DNA of 64,000 nt from Burkholderia metallica (GCF_902832845.1 NZ_CADFDB010000002.1:434001-498000); one strand, 5' to 3'; positions 10,570-19,827 are shown, counted from the stretch's first letter. Notes: generated from the sequence alone by a model not told the origin. Program-made: numbers and translations.

Positions 10570-12735
10570 GTGACGACGTTTCCCTTTTCCCGGCCGAACC
10601 GGCGCCCGCGCGCGCTCGGCCTGCTCGCCGCGCTGCTTGTGACGGCCACGGCACTCACCGCGTGCGGCGGTGACGATTCGAGCAGCACCGGCAGCGCCGG
10701 CGGCGGCGCGCCCACCGCGCCGCCCGCGACGAGCGTGTTCCAGGTCGGGACGACCACCGTCGATGCGAGCCTGCCGGCCGAACCCGCGCTGCCCGCCGAC
10801 ACGCAGGTGTGCAGCACGCTCGAGGCCGCCAATACGCTCGTGAGCCGCCCCGACGGCTCGCTACCGCCGGAGGCCGACCCGTCGACGGCCGGCGTCGGCA
10901 AGGCCGTGTCGGCCGCGACGGCCAACCCCGACCAGGCACGCATCCAGGCCGCGCTCGACGCGTGCGGCGCGGCGGTGGATGCCGAGGTCGGCGCGACGAT
11001 CGCGGCGGCGGACGCCGCGGCCACCGCCGCGCAGAAGGCGGCGGCCGTGCCGAACGCGAACCTTGCCGGCGCGTCCGGCGAGGAGCTGGCCAAGCCGAAG
11101 TACCGCGCGAGCAAGTTCGCGGTGCGCCTCGTCGTCAACCATGGGGGCCCGGGCAACGGCTTCATCAGCGGGCCGCTGACGCTGCCGTCCGGCGTCACGC
11201 TGTGGATCGACAAGGGCGTCACGCTGTATGCGTCGCGCGACGTGAAGGCGTATTCGCCGAACGTCGCGGGCCCGTACTGCGGCAATACGGCCGTCAGCGC
11301 GACGAAGGCCGGCAGCTCGTCGAACTGCGCCGCAATGATCACCGGCACGAACCTCGTGAACGCGGCGGTGGTCGGCGACGGCCGCATCGACGGGCGCGGC
11401 TACGCGGAGCTCGTCACGTCCGATGCGAAATACCCGCTGATGAAGGTCGACCTGACCTGCTCGAACACGTACGCGGCCTACAAGGCCGGCACGGTGGCGC
11501 CCGACGGCACCGCATGCGACGACGGCGGCACCGTCGTCGATTCGAAATCGACGGTGCGCAACATGACGTGGTGGGATCTCGCGTATCTCGGCAACATGGT
11601 GCAGAACGGCACGACCGGCTTCGGCTCGCAGTCGAATTTCCGGCTGATGGTGTTCAACTACGCGAAGAACCTCACGCTGTACCGCATCACGCTGAACAAC
11701 AGCCCGAATTTCCACGTGGTGCCGAGCGGCATCGACGGGCTGACGATCTGGAACGTGAAGGTGCAGACGCCGACGCTCGCCGCATTCGCGAACCCGGCCG
11801 GCAACGGCAATCCGCTGTACAACGGGCAGACCTTCAACGCGGACAACGTGAAGAACACCGATGCGTTCGACCCGGGCTCCGCGTCGAAGCCGACCGCGGC
11901 GGCGCTGTCGACCGGCAGCGCGACGACGTCCGCCGCCGCGATCTCGTTCGACGGCTACCTGAAGAACTTCGTGTTCGCGTACAACTACGTGAGCACCGGC
12001 GACGACGACATCGCGCTGAAGGGCAGCAACAATCCGGCGCCCGCCGGTTCGGGGCTGTTCGGCATCGACGGCAATCGCGACGTGCGCAGCGATCGCAAAT
12101 GGGGGATCGCGATCGCACACAACCACATCTACTGGGGGCACGGCATCTCGATCGGCAGCGAGACCAACGGCGGCGTGACGAACGTTCAGGTGTACGACAA
12201 TTCGTTCCAGGATTCGGAGGAAGGGCTGCGCATCAAGTCCGACTATGCGCGCGGCGGCGAAGTGAGCAACATCCGCTATTCGAACATCTGCATCCGCGAC
12301 GCGAAGAACGCGCTGCTGTTCACGCCGTACTACAGCACGAAGGCCGTGCCCGCGAGCGGGCCGCTGTACCCGAACTTCCACGACATCTCGCTCGCGAACG
12401 TCGTGATCCAGGGCTCGGCCGGCGTGAAGCTGCAGGGGTTCGAAGCGAACACCGGCGGCTACGGCGAGCCGGCCTTCCCGCTCGTGATGTCGCTGAGCGA
12501 CGTGGTTGCCGACACGCCCGACGGCATCGCGACGATCGCGTCCGACGCGAACCTCACGCTGCACAACGTGAACCTGCCGGTGTTCCCGTCGACGGCGAAC
12601 CGGGTCGTCGTCAACGGCACGGCGGTCCGTACGATCGATCCGGCCAGCGTGCTCGACTGCAGCAAGGCGTTCGTCGACTTCCCCGGCATCGACCAGTCGA
12701 ACCCGTTCGGTTCGACGTGGGCGCCGGCGCTGTAA
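10570..12735 (+). CDS. Exported polygalacturonase-like lipoprotein, GH28
   Basis: The GTG at 10570 is chosen because CAGGAG sits 6 bases upstream and the resulting 721-residue protein opens with a lipoprotein signal ending in LTAC (Cys about 33). GH28 active-site blocks are present in order: GDDDIALK (about 476), GHGISIGS (about 523) and RIKSD (about 554), giving the catalytic Asp residues, His and the substrate-binding Arg/Lys. It should hydrolyse alpha-1,4-galacturonan (pectate) outside the cytoplasm. The first 150 or so residues after the signal are Ala/Asp/Thr-rich and lie ahead of the beta-helix, making it longer than common 400-450-residue enzymes. Exo or endo action cannot be decided. 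Confidence 0.9.
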   Translation: MTTFPFSRPNRRPRALGLLAALLVTATALTACGGDDSSSTGSAGGGAPTAPPATSVFQVGTTTVDASLPAEPALPADTQVCSTLEAANTLVSRPDGSLPPEADPSTAGVGKAVSAATANPDQARIQAALDACGAAVDAEVGATIAAADAAATAAQKAAAVPNANLAGASGEELAKPKYRASKFAVRLVVNHGGPGNGFISGPLTLPSGVTLWIDKGVTLYASRDVKAYSPNVAGPYCGNTAVSATKAGSSSNCAAMITGTNLVNAAVVGDGRIDGRGYAELVTSDAKYPLMKVDLTCSNTYAAYKAGTVAPDGTACDDGGTVVDSKSTVRNMTWWDLAYLGNMVQNGTTGFGSQSNFRLMVFNYAKNLTLYRITLNNSPNFHVVPSGIDGLTIWNVKVQTPTLAAFANPAGNGNPLYNGQTFNADNVKNTDAFDPGSASKPTAAALSTGSATTSAAAISFDGYLKNFVFAYNYVSTGDDDIALKGSNNPAPAGSGLFGIDGNRDVRSDRKWGIAIAHNHIYWGHGISIGSETNGGVTNVQVYDNSFQDSEEGLRIKSDYARGGEVSNIRYSNICIRDAKNALLFTPYYSTKAVPASGPLYPNFHDISLANVVIQGSAGVKLQGFEANTGGYGEPAFPLVMSLSDVVADTPDGIATIASDANLTLHNVNLPVFPSTANRVVVNGTAVRTIDPASVLDCSKAFVDFPGIDQSNPFGSTWAPAL

Positions 12736-12753
12736 CGCGCGGCCGAGGCGCGC

Positions 12754-12781
12754 GGGCTTCCCGCACCGACGCGGGAAACCC
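12754..12781. terminator. Stem-loop between convergent polygalacturonase and LuxR genes
   Basis: An 11-bp inverted repeat with one mismatch and a 6-nt loop lies 18 bp after the polygalacturonase stop and 24 bp before the end of the facing regulator gene. There is no clear T-run, so termination is likely but weakly supported. Confidence 0.45.
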
Positions 12782-12805
12782 ACCGCGCCTGTGCGGGCGG
12801 CGCGT

Positions 12806-13897
12806 TCACGTTTGCAGGACCAGCGACGTCAATTGCGCCGCGCGCGCCACCGCCGTCTTCGCGTAGATCGATTTGATCTGCGAGCGGATCGTGCCGATCG
12901 ACACGCCGCGCAGCGCCGCGCATTCCTGCGGCGACAGACCGTCGCAGCACAGCAGCACGGCGAGCTCGGCCTCGGCCGCCGACAGCCCGTAGAACACGCG
13001 CAGCCGCTGCGCGCGGGCCGACGGCGAATGCAGGTCGGCGGCCGTCATCAGCATCTCGACGCCCGGCCGCTCGCGTTTGACGCGCGACTGCTCGGGCACC
13101 GGCGTCAATGCCAGCGGCAACGGCTCGCCCGTCGTACGCCGCAACAACAGCCCGCCGCGCGCGTACGCTTGCCGCCACTGCGCATCGTCGACGCAGCCTT
13201 CCGGCGCGAATCTTCCGTTCACGACCCGCATCGCCGGCTCGGCCGTCATTAGTCGCTCGGCCGCGCGATTCGTGTAGCGCACCTCGCGCTGCGCACCGAG
13301 CAGAAACACCGGCACGGAAATCGCGTCGAGCGCCGATTCGGCGGCCGCCACACGTGCTTCCAGCGCGCCGATCCGCGCCTGGATCTGCAGCGCACGGTTG
13401 ATGTGCATGCCCATGCCTTCGATCGCGCGACGCTGATCGTCGGAAAGCCCGTGCGATTCGAGGCCGCTCTGGACGCTGAGGAACGCGCCGGCGCCCTCGC
13501 TGCGATGGATGTACAGGCCGGCGATGCTGCCGATCCCGAACGGTTGGAGGAATTCCTGATAGAACGCGCTGTGCGCGCGCTGGTGCGCGGACAGGTGCCT
13601 GACGTCCTCGAACCAGCGCCCCGCCGGCCAGTTGCCGGCGACCGGCACGACCGGGTCGCACCGATAGAACTCGGTGTTGTACGCGTGGCGACATGCGGCG
13701 ACCCACGCCGCGTCGTCGGCCGCCGCCTGCTCGATCGCCGGCACCCTCGCCGTGTCGTCGAACGACAGCAGCGTGACCATGCGCACGCCGACGCACGATC
13801 GCAGCCCGGCGAGCACCGTTTCCCATCGCTGATCGCCGAGCGCCGCCGCGTAGACGTCATCGATCCATGCCGACGGAATCAACCCGTTCATCTGCAT
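12806..13897 (-). CDS. LuxR-type HTH transcriptional regulator
   Basis: The 363-residue protein ends in a GerE/LuxR helix-turn-helix: LSAAEAELAVLLCCDGLSP followed by a recognition helix around GVSIGTIRSQIKSIYAKT. The N-terminal 290 residues resemble a PAS-like sensor with no acyl-homoserine-lactone signature that I can see. It is convergent with the polygalacturonase gene and its own promoter lies in the AT-rich spacer 13898-14291, so control of the polygalacturonase is possible but unproven. The start is the first of two near-adjacent ATGs. Confidence 0.85.
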   Translation of the reverse strand: MQMNGLIPSAWIDDVYAAALGDQRWETVLAGLRSCVGVRMVTLLSFDDTARVPAIEQAAADDAAWVAACRHAYNTEFYRCDPVVPVAGNWPAGRWFEDVRHLSAHQRAHSAFYQEFLQPFGIGSIAGLYIHRSEGAGAFLSVQSGLESHGLSDDQRRAIEGMGMHINRALQIQARIGALEARVAAAESALDAISVPVFLLGAQREVRYTNRAAERLMTAEPAMRVVNGRFAPEGCVDDAQWRQAYARGGLLLRRTTGEPLPLALTPVPEQSRVKRERPGVEMLMTAADLHSPSARAQRLRVFYGLSAAEAELAVLLCCDGLSPQECAALRGVSIGTIRSQIKSIYAKTAVARAAQLTSLVLQT

Positions 13898-14291
13898 CTG
13901 GCCACCCCGCGCCGTGCGTTTTTGTCGAACGACTTCAGCGCATCTTAGTCAATCGGCGCCCGCGTTTGAATCACTCGTTCTCGTTTGGTCGAAATACCAC
14001 GTTTGTTACGGTTATCGTCAGACGGAATGTGGGGTTTTGGCTTCTTTTCAGGTTTCTTTTCCGGGTTTTTTGCAGACGTTTTTCGGCTTCGCCACGTAAT
14101 CGAATCCGGCGCGCCAGGTCGCGCTTTTCATCCGCACCGGGTATGCGATGCGGCGGCGCATGGCGAACAATCCGACCGGCACCACGCTGTCGATCGACGA
14201 AATCCGCGCGGCCCTGCTCGATGAGATGGCGACCGGCCGGCCGGTCGGCGGCGCGATCGCGCGCGTGCCCGCGCCGGTTCCGACGATGCGC
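13898..14291. other. Intergenic region without a supported gene
   Basis: This stretch is visibly richer in A and T near 13960-14100, with T-runs on the plus strand, and presumably carries the promoter of the LuxR-type gene. Short open frames here look like chance translations. Confidence 0.5.
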
Positions 14292-14543
14292 TTACTTCAT
14301 CGTCGCGAACCGCGATTCCATCGCGTCGATCTTCACGAGCATCGCTTCGCCGAGCTTTCTGACGTGGCACGGCACGTCGGGCGCCGACAGCACTTCTTCG
14401 ATTCGCCCGCGCCAGTAGCGCGGGTGCCGCACACGCCCCGCGCCCGACATCGACACATCGTCAGCGTTCGTCTCGCTGTCCAGGAGAGCCACCATTCTCT
14501 GAATGTGAGAAAGCTCTCGTTCCACGTAGTCTCGTGCCAGCAT
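14292..14543 (-). CDS. Small hypothetical protein
   Basis: The 83-residue product is balanced in composition, with a long predicted helix at the N-terminus (DYVERELSHIQRMVALLDSE) and a second at the C-terminus. This is more protein-like than the Arg-rich shadow frames around it. No family is recognised. A GGGGAA lies about 14 bases upstream of the ATG, which is far for a ribosome-binding site. It is flanked by non-coding or decayed DNA. Confidence 0.5.
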   Translation of the reverse strand: MLARDYVERELSHIQRMVALLDSETNADDVSMSGAGRVRHPRYWRGRIEEVLSAPDVPCHVRKLGEAMLVKIDAMESRFATMK

Positions 14544-15319
14544 ATTGATTGAAATTCCCCGAAATACGACAGCAGGCCTTCCGTCATCAACGCGCCATCA
14601 TGCTGCGATGCAAACGATTCGCCGCACACGCCGGTCGCCATCGTACGAAAAAGCCGTGTCAGTCAACCGCATGGGCATTGGCTGATTTCGACCTGGAATG
14701 GCGGGCCGGTTCGTTTGGTCTGACGACTCCGGCCCCGATGCCCTGTGGCCAATCGTAGGCTGACTGTCGGGTAACGGCATCTCCCAAAGTGGGGATACCG
14801 GGCGATATCGGCGAAACGGGGTTTCCCGGCGTTGCGGGCGGCCGGGGATCGGTGCGACAGGCATTCGGCTACCGACGATGCGCGATCGCACCGACTCGTT
14901 GAACGGCGCGTAGGCGGCGCTCTGCTGTCGTGCAGTCAGAACGCGAAGATTTGCCGCGCGCGCAGGCGTAGCGCGTTGCCACATGCGGGGCAATTGCGGG
15001 TGTGGGTTTGACGCACCTGTTTGCTTTGAATGCACGGACCGCGACAACGTTCGCGCCCAATTCGATGGGCAGCGCACGGGATCGTGTGCGGACGGATTGC
15101 ACGACTACGCGGCCTGCTTGCATCTGCCGGTGACGCGCATTCGTATCGCGGCTATCGGAAACGCCGCCTGAAGGATTCGAATTGCCTCTCGGGAGAGCAA
15201 TTTTTTCGAATGCCTTCGGCAGCAGTCTTTTAATTGCTTTCGGCATTGCAAGCAAATGATGCATCGCCGACAAGATCGTTTCGTGAACCTACACACCTGC
15301 GAGATGCGGCCCGCGGAAA
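14544..15319. other. Gene-poor region
   Basis: No open frame here has convincing protein character on either strand. Composition is lower in GC than the operons to the left. The only clear signal is a terminator-like hairpin at 15181-15206. Remnants of an older gene or a small RNA gene are possible. Confidence 0.45.
15181..15206 (+). terminator. Orphan rho-independent terminator (plus strand)
   Basis: ATTGC pairs with GCAAT around a TCTC/GAGA inner stem (one bulged C), followed directly by six T residues at 15201-15206. No plausible plus-strand gene ends before it, so it may terminate a small RNA or mark a deleted gene. Confidence 0.5.
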
Positions 15320-15808
15320 TCAGCCGCCGGTATCGCCACGCTTCAGCCCGAAAATGAAATCCGCCTCCACCGACGCGCCTTTGGGCAATTGCAGCACGCC
15401 TACCGACGAGCGCGTATGAACGCCGGCGTCGCCCAGCACGGCATACAGCACGTCGGATGCGCCGTCGGCGACTTCACTTTGCATCGTGAAACCGGGTGCG
15501 CTTCGCACGTACACGGTGATGCGCGGCACCGACGCGATCGCGTCGAGCGTGCCGCGGTGCTTTCTGATCAGCGACAGCGCACGCAGCGCCGATACGCCCG
15601 CCGCGCGGCGAGCGTCATCGAGCGAAACGGATTCCCCCGCTACGCCGATGAAATGCACCACGTCGCCGATCCGCGGAATCTGGCCGGCCACGTAGGCCGT
15701 GTTCCCGTCGACCAGAACCGGCGTGTACTTTCCGCCGATCCTGATTTCCTCGTCCGGATTGAAGCCGAATTCGGCCGCGATCTGTACCAGCTTATCGTCT
15801 CTGTTCAT
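15320..15808 (-). CDS. RidA/YjgF-family protein
   Basis: The 162-residue protein matches the RidA fold, with the VDGNTAYVAGQIPRIGD strand pair near residues 33-49, the ITVYVRSAPGF strand in the middle and a C-terminal segment ending in GASVEADFIF. It is longer than housekeeping RidA (about 130) and lacks a clear canonical catalytic Arg in the usual IPR/TRSV context. It is therefore a subfamily member, possibly an enamine/imine deaminase or a ligand-binding relative. It stands alone between low-GC spacers. Confidence 0.8.
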   Translation of the reverse strand: MNRDDKLVQIAAEFGFNPDEEIRIGGKYTPVLVDGNTAYVAGQIPRIGDVVHFIGVAGESVSLDDARRAAGVSALRALSLIRKHRGTLDAIASVPRITVYVRSAPGFTMQSEVADGASDVLYAVLGDAGVHTRSSVGVLQLPKGASVEADFIFGLKRGDTGG

Positions 15809-15853
15809 GGGTGAATTCCCCGATACTTCAGAAAAATGTAAAGGATAATTAAG

Positions 15854-16063
15854 TCACGGCTGACTGTCTGCAGAAAAAAAGACATGCCGTGCACGGTCAA
15901 AGCGACCGGTCGTCGCCGTTAAGCTTTCCCGGGTAATCCTCCATGTTTTCTCAACCGCGATACACTTTTCAGGCAATGGAAGCAGTCCTGCATAGCCAGA
16001 TTGACGAAGAAATTCGTAGTCTGAGTGAATTTCCTCAAAACTTTCCGTTGAAACCGCTATCAT
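15854..16063 (-). CDS. Possible small hypothetical protein upstream of the H-NS-like gene
   Basis: A 69-residue frame starts at an ATG at 16063 and has balanced composition. It runs divergently from the H-NS-like gene starting at 16091, so the promoter of that gene would have to lie inside it, which argues against it. No family is recognised, and it may instead be simply the regulatory region. Confidence 0.25.
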   Translation of the reverse strand: MIAVSTESFEEIHSDYEFLRQSGYAGLLPLPEKCIAVEKTWRITRESLTATTGRFDRARHVFFSADSQP

Positions 16064-16090
16064 ATGTGTACTCAACCTGAAGAGTGATAT

Positions 16091-16390
16091 ATGGCAACTT
16101 ACAAGGAACTGAAAGCCCAAATGGAAGCTTTGGCCGAGAAAGCCGAAGCTGCCCGTGCCGCGGAATTCCAGGCGATCATCGAAGACATCCGCACCAAGGT
16201 TGCGGAATACGGCATCACCGAAAAGGACATTTTCGGCACGCGTCGTGGTCGCCCGGCGAGGCAAGCGGCTGCTCCCGTGCAGGCCAAGTATCGCGATCCG
16301 AAGACCGGGGCGACCTGGTCGGGCCGCGGTCGCGCGCCCGCATGGATCAAGGACGCAAAGAATCGCAATCGCTTTCTGATTCAGGAATAA
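16091..16390 (+). CDS. H-NS family nucleoid-associated protein
   Basis: The 99-residue protein has an N-terminal coiled-coil dimerisation helix (residues 1-35) and the C-terminal DNA-binding loop TWSGRGRAPAWIKD (residues about 77-90), diagnostic of the Burkholderia/Bordetella H-NS (Bv3F/BpH3) group. A basic linker RRGRPAR lies between. These proteins silence AT-rich, often acquired DNA. Its place inside the lowest-GC stretch of the window is consistent with such a role and with carriage on an accessory replicon. It is monocistronic. Confidence 0.93.
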   Translation: MATYKELKAQMEALAEKAEAARAAEFQAIIEDIRTKVAEYGITEKDIFGTRRGRPARQAAAPVQAKYRDPKTGATWSGRGRAPAWIKDAKNRNRFLIQE

Positions 16391-16552
16391 GATTCTCGAC
16401 GCGTACCGGCGTGCGGTATAGCGCGCCGTCCTGCCATTTGGGTATCGATACCGGCGGTATTCAAAGACCGTTCCCGGTTGATGAAGCTTTGCGCGTTCCG
16501 GCGCGTGGTTGCACGCTACGCGCCGGATTGCGCGCCGCCCGACATTCCCGAT

Positions 16553-16885
16553 TCAACGTTCGTAATAAATCGCAAGCCAGACGGATTGCGTCTCTTCGTG
16601 CGTCCATGCGACCCGATGGCGGCAATGCGGCTCGATCAGCACGTAGTCGCCGGGATGCATTTCATGACGTTTCGCACCCTCTTCGAATTCGAGCACGGCC
16701 GCGCCCGACAGCAGCACGACCCATTCGGCGCGCGGGTCGTCATACCAGAAGCCGTCGGGGCTCGTGTGGCCCATCGATACGATTCGCTCGACGTTCAGAC
16801 CTTGGCCGGTGACGAGGAGGTCGATATGTTCATCGTCGCCGCGCTGGCCGTCGGTCGTGAACAGGTTGCCGGTTTGAAGTTGCAT
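16553..16885 (-). CDS. Single-domain cupin protein
   Basis: The 110-residue protein shows cupin motif 2 around HEMHPGDYVLIEPHCRHRV and an upstream motif-1-like segment near AEWVVLLSGAAVLEFEEG, whose usual two His are replaced. The start at the ATG at 16885 is preferred over a TTG 21 bp upstream. Small cupins of this type may bind a metal and a small ligand or act as sensors. It lies downstream of the flavin reductase on the same strand (129-bp gap). Confidence 0.75.
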   Translation of the reverse strand: MQLQTGNLFTTDGQRGDDEHIDLLVTGQGLNVERIVSMGHTSPDGFWYDDPRAEWVVLLSGAAVLEFEEGAKRHEMHPGDYVLIEPHCRHRVAWTHEETQSVWLAIYYER

Positions 16886-17014
16886 CGGGTGGCGTAGCCG
16901 GGGCAATCGGCATTGAAGTGGCGGGAATGTTCACTGTAGTGCAGTGAGTGCCGGCACGGCTGACTTGTTTTGCGGCGATGGGGGCGTGATGCGCGCAATC
17001 CGGCCCAAAGACAT

Positions 17015-17524
17015 TCACACCGCGCCCTGCGCGGCGATGTTGCAATATTGCCCCTTGAAATACAGCAATGGCTGCGTGGCAGTCGCTTCTTGCAGGTTCA
17101 ACGCTTTCACTTCACCGATCACGATCAGGTGATCGCCCGCGACGTGTTCGGCATGGATTTCGCAGTCGAGCCAGTGAAGGCTGCCGACGATGATCGGGTT
17201 GCCCAGCGGCGATTCCTGCCATTCGACGCCGCGCCACTTGTCCGTGCCTCGTCGAGCGAACTGGTTGGAAATCCCGACTTGCTCGTCCGACAGGATATTG
17301 ACGACGAATCGACCTGCCCGGCGGATTTTGGGATAGCTGGCCGAACCGGACATCACGCTGAACGACACCAGCGGCGGGCTCATCGACACGCTATGGAACG
17401 ACTGGCAAGTGAAGCCGATCAGCTCGCCATCGACGCGTGATGCAATGACCGTGATACCGGATGCGTAATGTCCGAGTGCTTCGCGAAAGCGCAATGGCTC
17501 GATGACGGGGCTGGAAATTGACAT
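17015..17524 (-). CDS. Flavin reductase family protein (HpaC/ActVB-like)
   Basis: The 169-residue protein has the flavin reductase-like split-barrel features: LGHYASGITVI near residue 17, the segment GFTCQSFHSVSMSPPLVSFS that contacts FMN, and FVVNILSDEQ. It should supply reduced FMN/FAD using NAD(P)H to a partner oxygenase. The nearest candidate partner is the oxygen-requiring MesD/MesX methionine system immediately upstream on the same strand (267-bp gap), which fits a redox role there. A partner elsewhere cannot be excluded. Confidence 0.85.
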   Translation of the reverse strand: MSISSPVIEPLRFREALGHYASGITVIASRVDGELIGFTCQSFHSVSMSPPLVSFSVMSGSASYPKIRRAGRFVVNILSDEQVGISNQFARRGTDKWRGVEWQESPLGNPIIVGSLHWLDCEIHAEHVAGDHLIVIGEVKALNLQEATATQPLLYFKGQYCNIAAQGAV

Positions 17525-17791
17525 GGCAGATACTGAATGCTGGGGGCGGCTCGAAAATGCCCGGGAAAGCCGGAAGTCGTCAGTGAATTCCGGCCTACTT
17601 CATCGGTTGTCGATCGAGGAAGCGGCCCATCGATCGAAGTCGACAGAACCGAAGCGGGACTTTGCTGCATCGTCGTGCTCGGAAAATCCGGGCGGCGTGT
17701 TCCGGCCGATTCAGGCAGCGCGTTTGAGCCTTTCCCTGAAATCCGCATCGCCTTCCATTCCCCGAGCACCGCTTCTGACCGCAGCGCGGAA

Positions 17792-18820
17792 CTAGTTCGA
17801 GATTTCTCTTCGGACGATTTCTGCGCCCGCGCTCAACGCATTCAGCTTGCCTCGCGCCACTTCACGAGACAGGGGCGCCATGCCGCAGTTGGTGCAAGGA
17901 TAGAGCTTGTCGGCATCCACGAACTGAAGTGCTTTTCGTAGCGTGTCGGCCACTTCGTCGGGCGTTTCGACGGTATTGGTCGCCACGTCGATGGCCCCGA
18001 CCATCACCTTCTTGCCCCGAATGAGTTCGATCAGATCCATCGGAACACGCGAGTTGTGGCACTCCAGCGAAACCATGTCGATGCTGGATTTTTGCAGCTT
18101 CGGGAAGGCCTCTTCGTATTGCCGCCATTCCGAACCCAGCGTCTTTTTCCAGTCGGTGTTGGCCTTGATGCCATAGCCATAGCAAATATGCACGGCAGTC
18201 TCGCACTTGAGACCTTCGATGGCCCGCTCGAGCGTCGCAACGCCCCAGTCGTTCACCTCGTCAAAGAAGACGTTGAACGCGGGTTCGTCGAATTGAATGA
18301 TGTCGACGCCGGCAGCCTCCAGTTCCTTCGCCTCCTGATTCAGAATCTTGGCGAACTCCCAGGCCAGCTTTTCTCGGCTTTTATAGTGATCGTCATACAG
18401 CGTATCGATCATCGTCATCGGGCCCGGCAGCGCCCATTTGATGGGCTGCGTGGTTTGCCGACGCAAAAACTTCGCATCTTCAACGAAAACCGGCTTTTGT
18501 CGGGCAACGGCACCGACGACCGTTGGCACGCTGGCATCATAGCGATCGCGAATTCTGACGGTCTTGCGGTTCTGAAAATCGACCCCGCTCAGGTGTTCGA
18601 TGAACGTGGTCACGAAATGCTGACGCGTCTGCTCACCGTCGCTGACGATATCGATGCCCGCGTGTTGCTGCTCTTGCAACGACAAACGCAGCGCATCCTG
18701 TTTGCCCTCGATCAGTCCTTCGTCCTGCAATTTCCAGGGCGACCAGAGCGTCTCGGGTTGTGCGAGCCACGAGGGTTTGGGCAGGCTGCCGGCAGTCGAC
18801 GTAGGTAACAGTTTCTTCAC
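17792..18820 (-). CDS. mesD: MesD-type folate-independent methionine synthase
   Basis: The 342-residue protein is a stand-alone MetE catalytic-domain relative. Zinc and homocysteine ligands are visible: His211 and Cys213 in VHICYGYG, Glu253 in SLECHNS and Cys309 in YPCTNCGM. The N-terminal half of full-length MetE, which binds polyglutamyl methyl-folate, is absent. Its partner gene encoding a DUF1852 protein is directly upstream, which is the diagnostic mesD-mesX arrangement; MesD enzymes are reported to need MesX and oxygen rather than methyl-folate. The GTG at 18820, with AAGG upstream, is preferred to a GTG at 18871 inside mesX, leaving a 26-bp gap. Confidence 0.88.
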   Translation of the reverse strand: MKKLLPTSTAGSLPKPSWLAQPETLWSPWKLQDEGLIEGKQDALRLSLQEQQHAGIDIVSDGEQTRQHFVTTFIEHLSGVDFQNRKTVRIRDRYDASVPTVVGAVARQKPVFVEDAKFLRRQTTQPIKWALPGPMTMIDTLYDDHYKSREKLAWEFAKILNQEAKELEAAGVDIIQFDEPAFNVFFDEVNDWGVATLERAIEGLKCETAVHICYGYGIKANTDWKKTLGSEWRQYEEAFPKLQKSSIDMVSLECHNSRVPMDLIELIRGKKVMVGAIDVATNTVETPDEVADTLRKALQFVDADKLYPCTNCGMAPLSREVARGKLNALSAGAEIVRREISN

Positions 18821-18846
18821 GATAGATGACCTTGTACTCTTATTGA

Positions 18847-19827
18847 TCAAAGCGCGTAATTGGCGGACCACTGTTCAAGAACGGCCCGGTAAGGCTTGAT
18901 GAAATGCGCCTCGACGAACCTTCCCTGCTCGACGGCCAGCCGGCTGCGTTCTTCCCGATCGTAAACAATTCGGGTCAGCGAATAGTCCTGATGATTCAGG
19001 CTTGGCCGATAGCATTTCCCCGCTGCCGAATTCGCGTTGTAAATCTCGGGCCGGTAAATTTTCTGGAACGTATCCATCGTGCTGATGGTGCCGATAAGCT
19101 CGAGATCGCTGTAATCAGCGAGCAAATCGCCGGAAAAATAAAAGGCCAGAGGCGCAACGCTATTCGGCGGCATGAAATAGCGAACCTTCAACCCCATTTT
19201 CCGGAAATATTCGTCGGTCAGCGAGTATTCGTCCTGCTCGTATTCAATACCCAGCACCGGATGCTGATTCGCGGTCCGGTGATACCGCTTGCTGCTCGAC
19301 ACACTCAGGCAAATAACGGGCGGCTTCTTGAAGTTGGCCTTGTAGGCGCTGGAGTTCACGAAGCACTTGAACAGCTTCCCGTGCAGATCGCCGAAGTTCT
19401 CCGGCGTGCTGAACTCGGGCTGATTCCTGGTGTGCTCCAGCAGCAGCACGCTGAAGTCGTAATCCCGCACGTAAGAAGAAAAATTGTTCCCGACGATGCC
19501 GTCGATCAGCTCGCCGGTTTTTCGATCGACGATATTCGTTTTCAATACCTCGATCAAGGGAAGGGCACTGCTGCCTTCACCATCGATACTCATTTCGACG
19601 GAAATGATTTCAAGTTTGACGGCATAACGATCGCCTTCAGGATTATCCCAATGCGCCAACGCATTGAAACGATTGTCGATCATCCTGAACGTGTTCCGAA
19701 GATTCTCCCGACGACTCGCCCCTCTCGCCAAATTGGCAAAATTGGTCGTGATACGCGTACTGTCCGACGGACGATAATCTTCATCGAAGCTGATACGCTT
19801 GATGGAAAATGTAAAATCTTTGCTCAT
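18847..19827 (-). CDS. mesX: MesX (DUF1852), partner of MesD
   Basis: The 326-residue protein matches the DUF1852 family by its N-terminus (KDFTFSIKRISFDEDY) and long conserved body without a known catalytic fold. In bacteria with MesD this protein is required for methionine synthesis activity, by a role that has not been resolved as far as I know. It is first in the mesX-mesD unit. Upstream, 19828-20000 is AT-rich and should hold the promoter. The gene is distinctly less GC-rich than the operons at either end of the window, suggesting transfer. Confidence 0.9.
   Translation of the reverse strand: MSKDFTFSIKRISFDEDYRPSDSTRITTNFANLARGASRRENLRNTFRMIDNRFNALAHWDNPEGDRYAVKLEIISVEMSIDGEGSSALPLIEVLKTNIVDRKTGELIDGIVGNNFSSYVRDYDFSVLLLEHTRNQPEFSTPENFGDLHGKLFKCFVNSSAYKANFKKPPVICLSVSSSKRYHRTANQHPVLGIEYEQDEYSLTDEYFRKMGLKVRYFMPPNSVAPLAFYFSGDLLADYSDLELIGTISTMDTFQKIYRPEIYNANSAAGKCYRPSLNHQDYSLTRIVYDREERSRLAVEQGRFVEAHFIKPYRAVLEQWSANYAL

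Noticed and set aside
14598-15077. 160-residue minus-strand frame in the gene-poor region
   Set aside because: No family resemblance, Arg/Pro-rich, no ribosome-binding site; treated as non-coding.
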